DNA of 64,000 bases from Aphanomyces cochlioides (Eukaryota > Oomycota > Saprolegniomycetes > Saprolegniales > Verrucalvaceae). Numbering within the stretch: position 1 is the stretch's first letter; each line of letters opens with the position of its first letter. The translations under genes were made by a program, and so were the position numbers. Positions 40,695 to 49,727 of the stretch are shown here, piece by piece. The notes under the pieces are model-generated. The model made no database searches, was not told the DNA's origin, and saw nothing but the letters and a program-made list of their open reading frames with translations. The stretch is taken from assembly GCA_019828595.1 (NCBI GenBank), contig JAHQRK010000014.1, positions 1 through 64,000 on the forward strand. The letters run 5' to 3'.

Positions 40695-43600
40695 ATGATT
40701 GACAACAACTTCTCCGATGTCCCAACTGAACTCGTGGACTGGGACCCACAAATCATCTCCCTCAACACCAATGGCTTCTCCAACAGTCATCGGTACATCC
40801 TCGACAAACTATCAAGTGTTCACGACGTTTCCTTTATCCAAGAAACCCGTTTCCGCACGCCAAGTCTCCACGACCGTGTTGCGTTCCATTGGCAACGCAT
40901 CACAAACCACGAAGGCTCTTTGTTCTTTGAAGAGCCTATTTACCCTGAAGTATCCACGTCGCCAGCCACTGGAGGTCTGGCTACGTTGATACATCCTCAC
41001 TCTCCTTTGAAGAACGCCACTCAAGTCCCTCATGACAACTCAGTGCTTCGTGGTCGTTATCTACAAGTGCGATGTACTCTGGGTCCACTGACAGTCGTTC
41101 TCCACAATATCTATGCGCCGGCAGCCTTCCAAGAACGAGCAAGTTACTTCGAAGAATTGCCACGCGACTTTCCTCCACATGCGCTCCACATTGTTGGAGG
41201 AGATTTCAACTGCACTCTCAACAAAGATTTGGATTCGTTGAGACCCAGTACCTCCACCATGGCCGGCACCCTTCAACTGGAACAATGGATGCACAGTTTG
41301 TCTCTGGTGGATCTGTTTCGCCGTCAAAACCCCGTGGCAAGAATCTTCACAAGTCCCACACTCACCAACCGACTTGACTACATCTTTTGTTCGTCCACCT
41401 TGGCGGGTCTTCGTCATTGGAAGGCGACGCACATGCCACACGTTCCACAGGCTGACCACGTGGCATGTCGTATCATCACAAAGCGTCAAACATTGCGCCA
41501 TGGCTCTGGATCATGGAAAGCTCCAACTTGGCTACTTCGTCTACCACGAGCGACCGAGATTGTTCATGGATGTCTGGATCGATTTTTGGACAAGTCTCCA
41601 ACATTCCACAATATCTCCAAGGCCTACGACATGCTGGTCAATGATATCCGCTCCCAACTCAAAGAATTCCATTCTCAACGATTGGAGAAACAACGTCTGC
41701 CGTTGAAGAAGTTAGCTGTCGAGATCGCTTCGCTTTTGCAAGTCCCCAACATGCGTCAAGATTCAGTGCTGGTGGATCGAGTGCGAGACCTTCAAAAGCA
41801 AATTCACGAGCTGCAAGATCGAGACAAGCAGTTTCGTCAAGACCAGGCGTTCCAACTTCACTTGTATAAAGCAGAGCGCTCGTCCAAGTTCCACTTCATG
41901 TCCCCTGTCCCTACCCCCTTGAAGAAGACAGTCTTCAAAGAGTTGGTGGATGTCAATGGAAATGTTGTCTCCAATCAACAAGGCATGTCTGACGTCCTGG
42001 TCGACTACTACAAGGACTTGTTTGCAGCTCCCGAGGTGCAGCGATCTGGAGACGAAGTGTCGTCATTTCTGACCCCATTGACTCGACACAAGCAACTGCC
42101 AGAGCAAGCCCAGAAAGAGCTGTCGGCTCCCTTGCGCGCCAACGAGTTCTATCATGCTATTCGACACAGCAGTTCGAACTCAGCGCCAGGTCCCAACGCT
42201 CTGCCATTCGAAGTCCTCAAACTTGCACCTCACAAGTGGTCGTTGGTATTGGAGCTGCTATTCACACACCAGCTTTATTCTCACCCTCGCTTGACTCCCA
42301 TGCAACTTGTCAGTACGCTGGTGTTGCTGCACAAGAAAGGCCCCAAGTCACAAGCCAAGAACTATCGGCCCATTAGCCTACTCAACACGGATGTGAAAAT
42401 CCTGACGAGTATTCTGGCTTATCGACTCCAGCGCCACATTCGACACATCATCCACCCGGACCAGCAAGGCTTTATCCGTCGAAGCAATATCCAAACCAAT
42501 ATTGCACGACTGGATGACATGCTGCACCACATCAAACTACACAGTCCGTCCTCGATGGTGGCACTGCTTGACTTTGAGAAAGCTTTTGATCGCGTGGACC
42601 ACGCGTACTTGCTCCGCGTCCTCCGTCACTATGGCTTTCCCGAAACCTTTGTTGACATGGTTCGCGTACTGTACTCGGGCCGCAAGTCTCGCATCTTGGT
42701 GAACGGCTTCTTGTCCAAGCCAGTTCACATCTCACGCGGTGTGTTGCAAGGTGATCCACTGTCGCCACTTCTGTTTGTGATCGCTTTGGAACCGATGTGC
42801 CAACTCCTACGGCAACACTCCAACTATGGCATCAAGTGTGGGGATCGCTACCACACTGGGAGTTACTTTGCCGACGACTCGCAACTCTATGCTGCAAATG
42901 AGACGTGCCTCCACCGGCAGCTTGCATTGGTTCAAACCTTTTGCGACACGTCTGGTTTCCGACTCAGCGTAGACAAGACCCAAATTCTGACCTACAGCCA
43001 GTTGAATGGGAACCTTGCCTCACTACAAGTTACTTCCGACAGTCCCGTGAAGGCTCTTGGTATCTTGGTTGCGCCCAATCTTTCTCCATTGGCACGTTTC
43101 AATTACGTGTTTGAGAAGTTTGTGGCTCGCTTGTCTTTGTGGCTCTACAAGGCTCGAACCATGGCCGGAAAAGTCACTATCCTGCACAGCATATGTCTGC
43201 CTGTGTTATGGTACCAACTGGCTTTTGTCCCTGCCGACAAAGACCTGGCCAAAAAGATCGACAAGGCCATGCTTCAATTTATGCATGGTGAAGAAATCAA
43301 CCCATCCTCCTCTGTCCATGGCCTCCGTTTGATCAAAAAGGAGATCCTATTCATGCCGAAGAAGTCCGGTGGCTTAGGCCTGCACCATGCACTTGCTTTA
43401 TGGCAACAACACAACCGCTCTGTCATGATCAGATGCATTCAAGCCATCACCACCCCACCCCGCAAGTCTGCCATGTCCGCCTGGATTACGCCGGGCTATA
43501 CTCTCCTCGAGAAGGCTTTTCATCCATGGGGTTCCCCCCGAGATCTCCTCTTGGCAAATGGCTCTTCTGCATTCATCAGACAACTGTACAAGAATCCCAA

Positions 43601-44750
43601 TATCACTCCAATGTGGAAAGCCTTATTGAGTAGCTGGTTTGAATCTCGCTGGACTCCGTACGGCTGTCCAAATCACATCTCATCTTTGGATGTTCCCCTT
43701 TGGCACAACTCGTATCTGCCTGGACTCGAAGACCTATACGATCAGTGCTCTACATCGACGCAAGACCAAGCCAATGTATTGGCTTCGCTTCACATCACGA
43801 AGTTGTCGCATTTGTTGACTCCGTGTCAGCGAGTTTGGCCAGCTTCGATCTTGTTCGACAAAGTCAACCGTGCCTGCCGCCAAGCCAATTTTGTCCCTCC
43901 AACGAAACAATGCATCTCAATCTTGGTGACCAAGTTATCACGATTGTTTGAGATTGTTTCTGAAGAGGATGCTCCCGTGTTCCATTTGCCGACGCCATGC
44001 TCTGAATGGATGGAATGGCACTGGATGATACACCCTGACTCGAGTCCGATCTTGTTGGCGCTTGCGACTTCGAAATCGGCTAAGATCAGAGCTTCTCCAG
44101 CTGTCAGCTCGTCCATTCTTCCTACCAAGCATCTCAACCTGCCATCCAACTTTTACGAAGACCCCAAGCGCCTTACCCAACTTGCCGCCTTCCTCCAACC
44201 CGACCACATTCTCCCTCGATATGGAGAGTTCATTTTCAAGACCCTTCTCCGCGCCAACGCCATGCAATATCTGTTTCAGTACCAAGACCCCAAGCCGACG
44301 TGTGTCTTCTGTCGTGTCAATGAGACGTACGAGCATTTCCTGTTCTCTTGTGGATATGGTCAATCTGTTTGGTATTTCTTCAAGACAATCCAGCGACTGC
44401 TCGAGTGTTCCTTTCCGTCCACGTGTCTGGAAATGTTCTACGAGACGCCCAAGCCGTCCGATGGATACTACATCCGTGGCTATCTGAAGATCTGGCCGAT
44501 TGTCCGAGCCTGCGTGTATTATCAAATATGGCTCCAACGTGCCGATCGCACCTTTCGACCCGACCTCACAGCGAAGAGTCCGATGGAAGTTGCCATTCAT
44601 GCTGCCTCTTTGATCAAGCTACATCTACAACAGCTCCTGGTTGATCTCCCTCTCAAGAAGGGATACACCAAGGTATTCAATGTGCTCAAGCATCTATCTT
44701 CGGACCCCTGGTTACATCAACACGCCATTCCTGACAGCGTCGTTTCATGA
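40695..44750 (+). CDS. LINE ORF2 protein: APE-type endonuclease and reverse transcriptase
   Basis: This is an uninterrupted ORF of about 1351 residues from the ATG at 40695. An in-frame GTG three bases earlier is not needed. Residues about 15-260 are an exonuclease-endonuclease-phosphatase fold nuclease: SLNTNG, the catalytic Glu in IQETR, GGDFNC, RLDYIF and the terminal Asp-His in QADHVAC are all visible. The reverse transcriptase spans about residues 470-800. It shows NYRPISLLN, DQQGFI, the catalytic Asp in LLDFEKAFDRVDH (about residue 625), LQGDPLSPLLF and YFADD (about 725). Near residue 1202 there is a C-x2-C-x7-H-x4-C knuckle of the kind found at the end of LINE reverse transcriptases. 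The protein would nick target DNA and prime cDNA synthesis there. All catalytic residues I can check are present, so this copy may be enzymatically competent even though its ORF1 is broken. Confidence 0.95.
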   Translation: MIDNNFSDVPTELVDWDPQIISLNTNGFSNSHRYILDKLSSVHDVSFIQETRFRTPSLHDRVAFHWQRITNHEGSLFFEEPIYPEVSTSPATGGLATLIHPHSPLKNATQVPHDNSVLRGRYLQVRCTLGPLTVVLHNIYAPAAFQERASYFEELPRDFPPHALHIVGGDFNCTLNKDLDSLRPSTSTMAGTLQLEQWMHSLSLVDLFRRQNPVARIFTSPTLTNRLDYIFCSSTLAGLRHWKATHMPHVPQADHVACRIITKRQTLRHGSGSWKAPTWLLRLPRATEIVHGCLDRFLDKSPTFHNISKAYDMLVNDIRSQLKEFHSQRLEKQRLPLKKLAVEIASLLQVPNMRQDSVLVDRVRDLQKQIHELQDRDKQFRQDQAFQLHLYKAERSSKFHFMSPVPTPLKKTVFKELVDVNGNVVSNQQGMSDVLVDYYKDLFAAPEVQRSGDEVSSFLTPLTRHKQLPEQAQKELSAPLRANEFYHAIRHSSSNSAPGPNALPFEVLKLAPHKWSLVLELLFTHQLYSHPRLTPMQLVSTLVLLHKKGPKSQAKNYRPISLLNTDVKILTSILAYRLQRHIRHIIHPDQQGFIRRSNIQTNIARLDDMLHHIKLHSPSSMVALLDFEKAFDRVDHAYLLRVLRHYGFPETFVDMVRVLYSGRKSRILVNGFLSKPVHISRGVLQGDPLSPLLFVIALEPMCQLLRQHSNYGIKCGDRYHTGSYFADDSQLYAANETCLHRQLALVQTFCDTSGFRLSVDKTQILTYSQLNGNLASLQVTSDSPVKALGILVAPNLSPLARFNYVFEKFVARLSLWLYKARTMAGKVTILHSICLPVLWYQLAFVPADKDLAKKIDKAMLQFMHGEEINPSSSVHGLRLIKKEILFMPKKSGGLGLHHALALWQQHNRSVMIRCIQAITTPPRKSAMSAWITPGYTLLEKAFHPWGSPRDLLLANGSSAFIRQLYKNPNITPMWKALLSSWFESRWTPYGCPNHISSLDVPLWHNSYLPGLEDLYDQCSTSTQDQANVLASLHITKLSHLLTPCQRVWPASILFDKVNRACRQANFVPPTKQCISILVTKLSRLFEIVSEEDAPVFHLPTPCSEWMEWHWMIHPDSSPILLALATSKSAKIRASPAVSSSILPTKHLNLPSNFYEDPKRLTQLAAFLQPDHILPRYGEFIFKTLLRANAMQYLFQYQDPKPTCVFCRVNETYEHFLFSCGYGQSVWYFFKTIQRLLECSFPSTCLEMFYETPKPSDGYYIRGYLKIWPIVRACVYYQIWLQRADRTFRPDLTAKSPMEVAIHAASLIKLHLQQLLVDLPLKKGYTKVFNVLKHLSSDPWLHQHAIPDSVVS

Positions 44751-44770
44751 GTGAGCTGACGGCTCACTCA
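44748..44770 (+). other. 3' UTR stem-loop at the ORF2 stop (LINE copy 2)
   Basis: This is the same 9-bp perfect hairpin as in copy 1 (TGAGTGAGC / GCTCACTCA, five-base loop), beginning on the stop codon of ORF2. The remaining 3' UTR to 44896 is AT-rich and otherwise unremarkable. Confidence 0.55.
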
Positions 44771-44897
44771 CTTCATCTCCTGTTCAATGACCACTTTGCC
44801 ATATTCTGTTTTCCAAGTTCTATTTATACAGTACGAGGCAAATTAGTAAGTCATTAGGGCCTTTGCTCAAAAGTAAGGTTAATACAACTCATTTAAC

Positions 44898-45413
44898 CAT
44901 GACACCTTTCAAACGTGCCAGACGTGGCGAGTGGGCGTCTTGAGATATGCACGTGCCAAGTCGCAGCACATGCGACGAAAAACACGTTGAGATGCATCTT
45001 GTGGCGTGTGTTTGGGACGCTCGCGTGTAGCTTTCGTGTCAAGTTGGCGCTTGGTCCACCACACTACCATGACACCTTTCAAACGTGCCAGACGTGGCGA
45101 GTGGGCGTCTTCATGGGGTCGAGAGATGCCAAGTCGCAGCACATGCGACGAGAAACACGTTGAGATGCATCTTGTGGCGTGTGTTTGGGACACTCGCGTG
45201 TAGCTTTCGTGTCAAGTTGGTGCTTGGTCCACCACACTACCATGACACCTTTCAAACGTGCCAGACGTGGCGAGTGGGCGTCTTCATGGGGTCGAGAGAT
45301 GCCAAGTCGCAGCACATGCGACGAGAAACACGTTGAGATGCATCTTGTGGCGTGTGTTTGGGACATTCGCGTGTAGCTTTCGTGTCAAGTTGGTGCTTGG
45401 TCCACCACACTAC
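44898..45413. repeat. Satellite B: three tandem units of 170, 173 and 173 bp
   Basis: Units start at 44898, 45068 and 45241 with CATGACACCTTTCAAACGTG. They clearly relate to satellite A over the first ~40 bp and over the GATGCAT...GTGTTTGGGAC and GGTCCACCACAC segments. The middle is replaced: a CAAGTCGCAGCACATGCGACGA segment takes the place of the GCACGTGGGTACC part of satellite A. The three copies differ from one another at several bases, in contrast to the nearly perfect left array. The last unit ends in unrelated sequence at about 45414. Confidence 0.93.
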
Positions 45414-45691
45414 CATTGCTCGCTTAGTGGTGTGGTTTCTTCAGAAACATCGAGAGCCAGTGGGTTCAGTGACTCCCCGAGAGAAGTTTGCTCACCAATT
45501 GCGCTAGGTGCGGCATTCGATTGTTTCTTAGGCATGTCTTCCGTCGGTTGAGTTACGGCTGTTAGTATAGCTTGGGTACATATAACGAAGTAAATTCAAT
45601 TATGAGATTATCCATCCCGCACTCGCGAGTCGCCCCTAGGCTGGTAGCACATCATCCGGATAAAGATACCGGATAAATATACCCGGATAAT
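45414..45691. other. Unassigned sequence between satellite B and the Tc1 relic
   Basis: There is no recognisable gene. A minus-strand ORF of 41 codons starts at 45535 (MPKKQSNAAPS) and stops at 45410, just inside the satellite edge. It could be a truncated exon or chance. Near 45655-45690 three GGATA-containing motifs (CCGGATAAAG, CCGGATAAAT, CCGGATAATA) follow one another. Confidence 0.5.
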
Positions 45692-46003
45692 ATGTTAGAA
45701 CACGGAGAAGAATTTACTTTCATCCAAGATAACGCAGCGATACACACGCCGAAAGACACGTTAGAATTCTTAGCCGAGTATAAAGTTAATATATTTGAGC
45801 ATCCTGCGTTGTCCCCAGATCTCAATCCCATTGAGAATCTTTGTGTACGAGCCGTGTATCCCAATGGAAAACAATACAATGACATCAAGTCGTTAAAATC
45901 GGCCATTGCTCGTAAATCCCAGTTTCACGCTTAAACGACCTCGTCGATGTCAAAACGCTGTATTGAGGTTGTGAAGGCGAAAGGGGGCATGACAAAGTAC
46001 TAG
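45692..46003 (+). pseudogene. Tc1/mariner transposase, C-terminal relic
   Basis: The frame reads FIQDNAAIHTPKDTLEFL, then HPALSPDLNPIENL and VYPNGKQY. These are the second catalytic Asp block (QDNA) and the Glu block (NPIEN) of a DD34E Tc1 transposase; 34 residues separate the Asp and Glu. After an in-frame TAA at 45932-45934 the same frame continues to MSKRCIEVVKAKGGMTKY and a stop at 46003, the usual C-terminal end of Tc1-like transposases. The DNA-binding domain and the first catalytic Asp are missing, and another stop lies 18 bp upstream of 45692. It is a dead 3' fragment. I could not find its terminal inverted repeats. Confidence 0.85.
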
Positions 46004-46685
46004 AGGAGATAGCTCATAATCCATTGATCAATACATGTGTCCAATCCTAACTTCCAAGCCTTAATTCTCTCGTCGGCCATTAAAACCATGTTCGCCCCAT
46101 ACCTGCGCACTTTAGTATAATCACAAGCTCTAATAGGGTGGAGAAGTACTCTGGGGGTCGTACTCCCTCCGGAGGTAGTGTGTCGGAGTAAAAGGAGTGA
46201 TAACATAAACACGACATGGCGTGTTATCATGAGTACTGTAGTAAGGTTTTCAAGCTTCTGTTTTGCCGTAAGGTTTTCAGTTCATACAGAGATGCTAAGC
46301 ATCAATAGCCTGCTGAATGCTCCTGACAACGACGACGAGAAGAGCATTGGACAACCAGACCACCTCAGTGCGTTTGATTTTTTGCCACCTATTGTCAAAT
46401 AATTGGAGTTGCCTGGCGAATTGGCGAGCAATCGATTTTACAATAAACTAGCCAATCAAACTGCACTTCTTCTAATTTTCAGCCAATTATATGCCTTTAA
46501 TTTTGCCCTCGCTTCCTCACTTGTGCCGAAACGTCAACAGAAAATCACAACAACAACATTTCCTTGCGCAAAAGCTGCACATTCCAAGCATAGCCGATGG
46601 CTCCAGGAGCAACTCTTTAGATGACATTAGTAAAAGATACATCTGCTGCAACTATGATAGAAACATGATCATTTTGTATTGGAGT
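46004..46685. other. AT-rich intergenic stretch, no firm gene
   Basis: A minus-strand frame (46230-46000) ends in ADERIKAWKLGLDTCIDQWIMSYLL. It looks protein-like but I cannot assign it. A short plus-strand ORF, 46292-46402 (36 codons, MLSINSLLNAPDNDDEK), is acidic and could be a stray first exon. At 46134-46145 TAGGGTGGAGAA followed by GTACTC resembles, in reverse orientation, 59510-59521 and may be a transposon-end relic. Confidence 0.4.
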
Positions 46686-46806
46686 GTGATAGGAAATCTA
46701 TCACAGTTGCCTGAAATCCGTTTTCAATAAATGTTTTTGACTTGATTTCAGTATACAAATCCGAAATGCGCAAAATTCTGAGCAACTGTGTTAGAGATCC
46801 TATCAC
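46686..46806. mobile_element. Small MITE-like element with ~30-bp terminal inverted repeats
   Basis: The left end reads GTGATAGGAAATCTATCACA then GTTGCC. The reverse complement of the right end reads GTGATAGGATCTCTAACACA then GTTGCT. The two ends therefore match over about 30 bp with a few mismatches and enclose an AT-rich interior with no ORF, 121 bp in total. No clear target duplication is visible. A related perfect palindrome lies at 47543-47561. The size and structure fit a non-autonomous DNA transposon, superfamily unknown. Confidence 0.55.
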
Positions 46807-47747
46807 AGTTGCTTAGCTTAACAAATGAATATTGGCAGATATCAAGCATCATGCACTCGAATGCTTAAAGTCTAGCCGACTAATAAAGAAGCCGAATCTT
46901 TATTGAACGTCTAGCACAGATATAAGCTATACTAGCTGCAACACAACATCACGATTGTTGGCGTGTTATGCGCCCACTCGCTTAATTATACTGGAAGCAT
47001 ATTCAAATGGCTAAAGCATAAAACACAAAACACTGTAGATTTCATGAATTTCATACGATTCATGAATTAAAGCACAAGCAAAAGTCAAAAGTAATGATGA
47101 TGGATTTGATCTCCACTCCTTCGCCTCACAACTCATTATCCTATCAAGTTTTGACGTTGCAACGTCAAAGTTTGAATGATTCATGAACCTTGTGGATTCA
47201 TGTTGCATATTGAGATAATTCAATTGATTATTGCTCTACGGCCTACTGCTCATGAGGTAGTGGAGAATGCGAGAACTATCACAATTCGTGCGTGTAAAAT
47301 GTAATTAGACTGCAGTGCAGGTGTTCAAAGTGTCGATTTGTCATTTGGATAGCCCGGGTTGGGGAACGACGAGCAACGCATACCGAGTACATTGTACCTC
47401 TACGTGTTGAGTGTAATCAAAGGTTTCCTTTTCTGTCTTTCTTGTTAAACTTATCTGTCAATGCTCCACGAGGTTCATGGTCTGTTTTCGTCTACCAAGT
47501 CAATTCATCAGATTAACTTCCAATCATATTGCGTTATATGGTGTGATAGGATTCCTATCACAGTTGCCGTCATTATATGAGACCCCGGCAGACAAAATGA
47601 TGGATAAAGCTTCTTTTGTCATCCGAGAAAATCAGCTTTGAAGTAAAAGTACCACTGTTCCATCTACTTCCACCTCTTTCGAGAAATCGACGAGGAAAGG
47701 AAATGTAATAAAATAAACAAAATCATTATATTTTTGAAATATAAAAA
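46807..47747. other. AT-rich non-coding stretch
   Basis: I see no convincing gene on either strand. The only structure is a short inverted pair (ATGAATTTCATACGATTCAT type, near 47040) and the palindrome at 47543-47561. Confidence 0.5.
47543..47561. repeat. Perfect 9-bp palindrome GTGATAGGA-T-TCCTATCAC
   Basis: The arms match the termini of the MITE-like element at 46686-46806, and the sequence continues with CAGTTGCC as there. It may be a solo terminus, a fully deleted copy or an excision scar of the same family. Confidence 0.5.
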
Positions 47748-47906
47748 ATGAGTGATCACGGTGATGGTTCGGACGAGTCCGACTTGGCGTGGTGTGTGGA
47801 AGCCTCGGAAGAAAGTGATTATTGGGACGACCCCTCAGACAATGCCAGCTCAAGCGAAGACAACACGCTACTGCCCAAGCGTCGTCGGACACACCAATCA
47901 CCGTGA
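47748..47906 (+). CDS. Small acidic ORF or first exon, unrecognised
   Basis: A 52-codon frame starts at the ATG at 47748 and reads MSDHGDGSDESDLAWCVEAS. It is strongly acidic and serine-rich and ends with a basic PKRRRTHQSP segment that resembles a nuclear localisation signal. Its base composition is clearly more GC-rich than the AT-rich surroundings. The stop overlaps GTGAGT at 47904-47909, a consensus splice donor, so this may be exon 1 of a longer gene whose next exon I cannot identify. Acidic N-termini followed by a basic cluster are common in piggyBac-type transposases, but no catalytic domain follows. The assignment stays open. Confidence 0.35.
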   Translation: MSDHGDGSDESDLAWCVEASEESDYWDDPSDNASSSEDNTLLPKRRRTHQSP

Positions 47907-48421
47907 GTGAACTTTGCGCGATGGAATGTTGCGAGAAGAATATCAAAATATAAAAAAATTTCATAATTTTTCTGTCCGGAAAAATTCCGGTTAAAAAGTT
48001 TTAATTGGCTGTTTGGACATCTTCTAGCACGTTTTAGGCCAATTGGAGACCAGAAATCCAATACTCTCGAGAAATACTGTCCAATGGTGAAATAAAAAAA
48101 ATTCGAAAAAAATGGACTTCACGGCATGGCCGTCGCGCCGATGGTCATATCTCGGTGACCACAGCGAGTTTGGGGCACCACAACCCGTCAAAATGTAGCT
48201 AAGACACTGCTCTATCGCACTGTGTTGCTAACCCCAACTTCAAGAAAAGGCGGTATCCATCATTTCGTTTGCCAAGGTCTCATATACATTTAAAGAGAAA
48301 AAAATATTCAATGGGCACTGGAAAGTCCAAATTTGAGCGAAATTGACTACCGTATACATTTGACAGTATCCACCAAAGAGTGATATCGATGCTGTCAAGT
48401 GGCTTGAAGCTTCGTAGCTCA
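47907..48421. other. Intergenic sequence left of the Helitron array
   Basis: No gene was recognised. The stretch contains short inverted repeats (TTTTTCCGG / CCGGAAAAA type near 47980) and homopolymeric A tracts. The base at 48421 is A, the expected left host nucleotide of a Helitron insertion. Confidence 0.5.
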
Positions 48422-48816
48422 TCTATTACTTAAGGCTCTAACGCAACACGTAAGTACGAGACTAAGTACGAGAGTAATTCTTACATACAAACGTCAAGTC
48501 AACAAATGAGCAATTTTTATATACTTTATCCAAGTACAAAATGAGCAATTTGAGACAAGTTCGTTCATAGTAGTCAGCACTTCCAACCAACATCAACTCA
48601 TTTGACCACTCAAGGTTGTATTGCCCCATATCCATGGCAAATATCCATTTGTCAATTATTTGGTGTGTTGCTCAATACTTGGTGTCATGTTTTGTCACGA
48701 TGCTCCCATGGTGCTGGACGTGGCAGTTGTCGATAATATTAATAATCAAACAATTCCATATACAAAATGAAAATATTGTCCTATTATTTAAAATAATACC
48801 TGCCAAAGACGAGATG

Positions 48817-48905
48817 GGCGCTCCTCCAAAGGAACCCCACTGGACTCTTTCAACCTGTATTAAACCTTCCGCATAATTATCCGGATATCCATGGAAACAT
48901 CCAAG
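48817..48905. mobile_element. Left-end fragment of the Merlin-like transposon inside H1
   Basis: It starts GGCGCTCCTCCAAAGG, preceded by ACGAGATG, exactly as in H3 (56715). It then follows the H3 element to AACATCCAAG with an internal deletion and breaks into Rep sequence. The right end and right target duplication are gone. Confidence 0.8.
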
Positions 48906-49132
48906 CCTGTTGCTACCTGGCCTGACACACCCGAGTTTCGCGAATACATTGCTTTGTTCAAAACCAGAGGGTTTGTCAATAACACTCGCCGGTACAACGC
49001 CCTCTTTGCCTTTACATCTATTGGTACCCAAGAAATATTCACGGCAACGGTGGGCCGAGATCTTATGCAATCCAAGGCGCTTTGCATCATTTGATTGGAC
49101 CAATGTTGCCTGCGGACAAAGAACAAGCCAGT
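48906..49132 (+). pseudogene. Helitron Rep N-terminal fragment in H1
   Basis: Nucleotides match 51873-52101 of H2 almost exactly, encoding VATWPDTPEFREYIAL and the FVNNTRRYNALFAFTS block that opens the Helitron_like_N region. Small indels break the frame after IGTQEI. The fragment stops at CAAGCCAGT and is followed by unrelated DNA. It is a non-functional leftover of an internal deletion. Confidence 0.85.
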
Positions 49133-49166
49133 AGAACCTCCACCCACCACCCACCACATGCCACGC

Positions 49167-49361
49167 TCACATTGGACACAACCGTAGATTACCATCTAAT
49201 GTTCGCCTTTCTCCATCTAGATATACTATGTATCCGACATGTTGGTAGTCGCCTTGAGCATCATCTAAGCGCATGGTCATCAGTGTCTTGCCGTCAAATG
49301 CGCCGTGAATAGGACTGGTACCTCGAGCATCTGTATTATCACTGATAAGTCGTTCGTGTTA
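49167..49361 (-). pseudogene. Captured ORF-like fragment in H1, unrecognised
   Basis: On the minus strand an open stretch of about 64 codons reads GTSPIHGAFDGKTLMTMRLD, then DYQHVGYIVYLDGERRTLDG, ending at TGA (49167-49169). It lacks a start Met near its beginning and is bounded by Rep-derived sequence on one side and the Helitron 3' region on the other. The residue pattern looks like real coding sequence. It is absent from H2 and H3. I do not recognise the family. It may be a captured exon. Confidence 0.4.
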
Positions 49362-49727
49362 TCTGTGCAAGTACTGGCATTTTTGCACAACAAAACAGGG
49401 AAACTATTGAGGCCAATTCGAAGTAAAATAAGAAAGAAGTGAATAAGGAGTGCGAAGTAAATGCCGTCTCCTTAGTTTCAAAATAATATGATCTCTGATT
49501 GGATAATTTATTTTTCTTTCGGTACGAGTCGACGGTTTTTTGGTCAGGACATGATTTATCTCCTGACGAAAAATAATATTCGTCAGTCAACAGTAGCCAA
49601 TCAGAATGCTCGGCGTTAACTTATTTTTTTACTTCGAACTGGGCCTGAATCAAATTCAAAATTCATAGTATGGCTTCAAACGTTTCATGTGTGTGAGCAA
49701 ATCTTTGTTATTTCCAAAGCAAAACGC

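Larger units (their letters stand above)
37753..44896 (+). mobile_element. Non-LTR retrotransposon (LINE), copy 2, nearly full length
   Basis: This 7.1-kb element has a short 5' leader (about 32 bp), a long ORF1, a 78-bp spacer, an intact ORF2 and a ~146-bp 3' UTR. ORF2 carries an N-terminal APE-like endonuclease and a central reverse transcriptase, which places it among APE-type non-LTR elements. The RT sequence looks L1-like, but I could not build a tree. The 3' end is ...ACAACTCATTTAA with no poly(A). It lies directly downstream of copy 1 without spacer or visible target duplication. Its right flank is a diverged satellite unit. Confidence 0.92.

Noticed and set aside
1..45413. CENP-B box in the satellites (TTTCGTGTCAAGTTGG in B, TTTCGGACCAAGTTGA in A)
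   Set aside because: The TTCG and central A match, but the essential CGGG part is missing. The similarity is too weak to claim.
46000..46230. A minus-strand 76-codon ORF as a transposase C-terminus
   Set aside because: The DERIKAWKLG...QWIMSYLL stretch looks protein-like, but I could not match it to a family with confidence, and the ORF start lies in unrelated low-complexity sequence.
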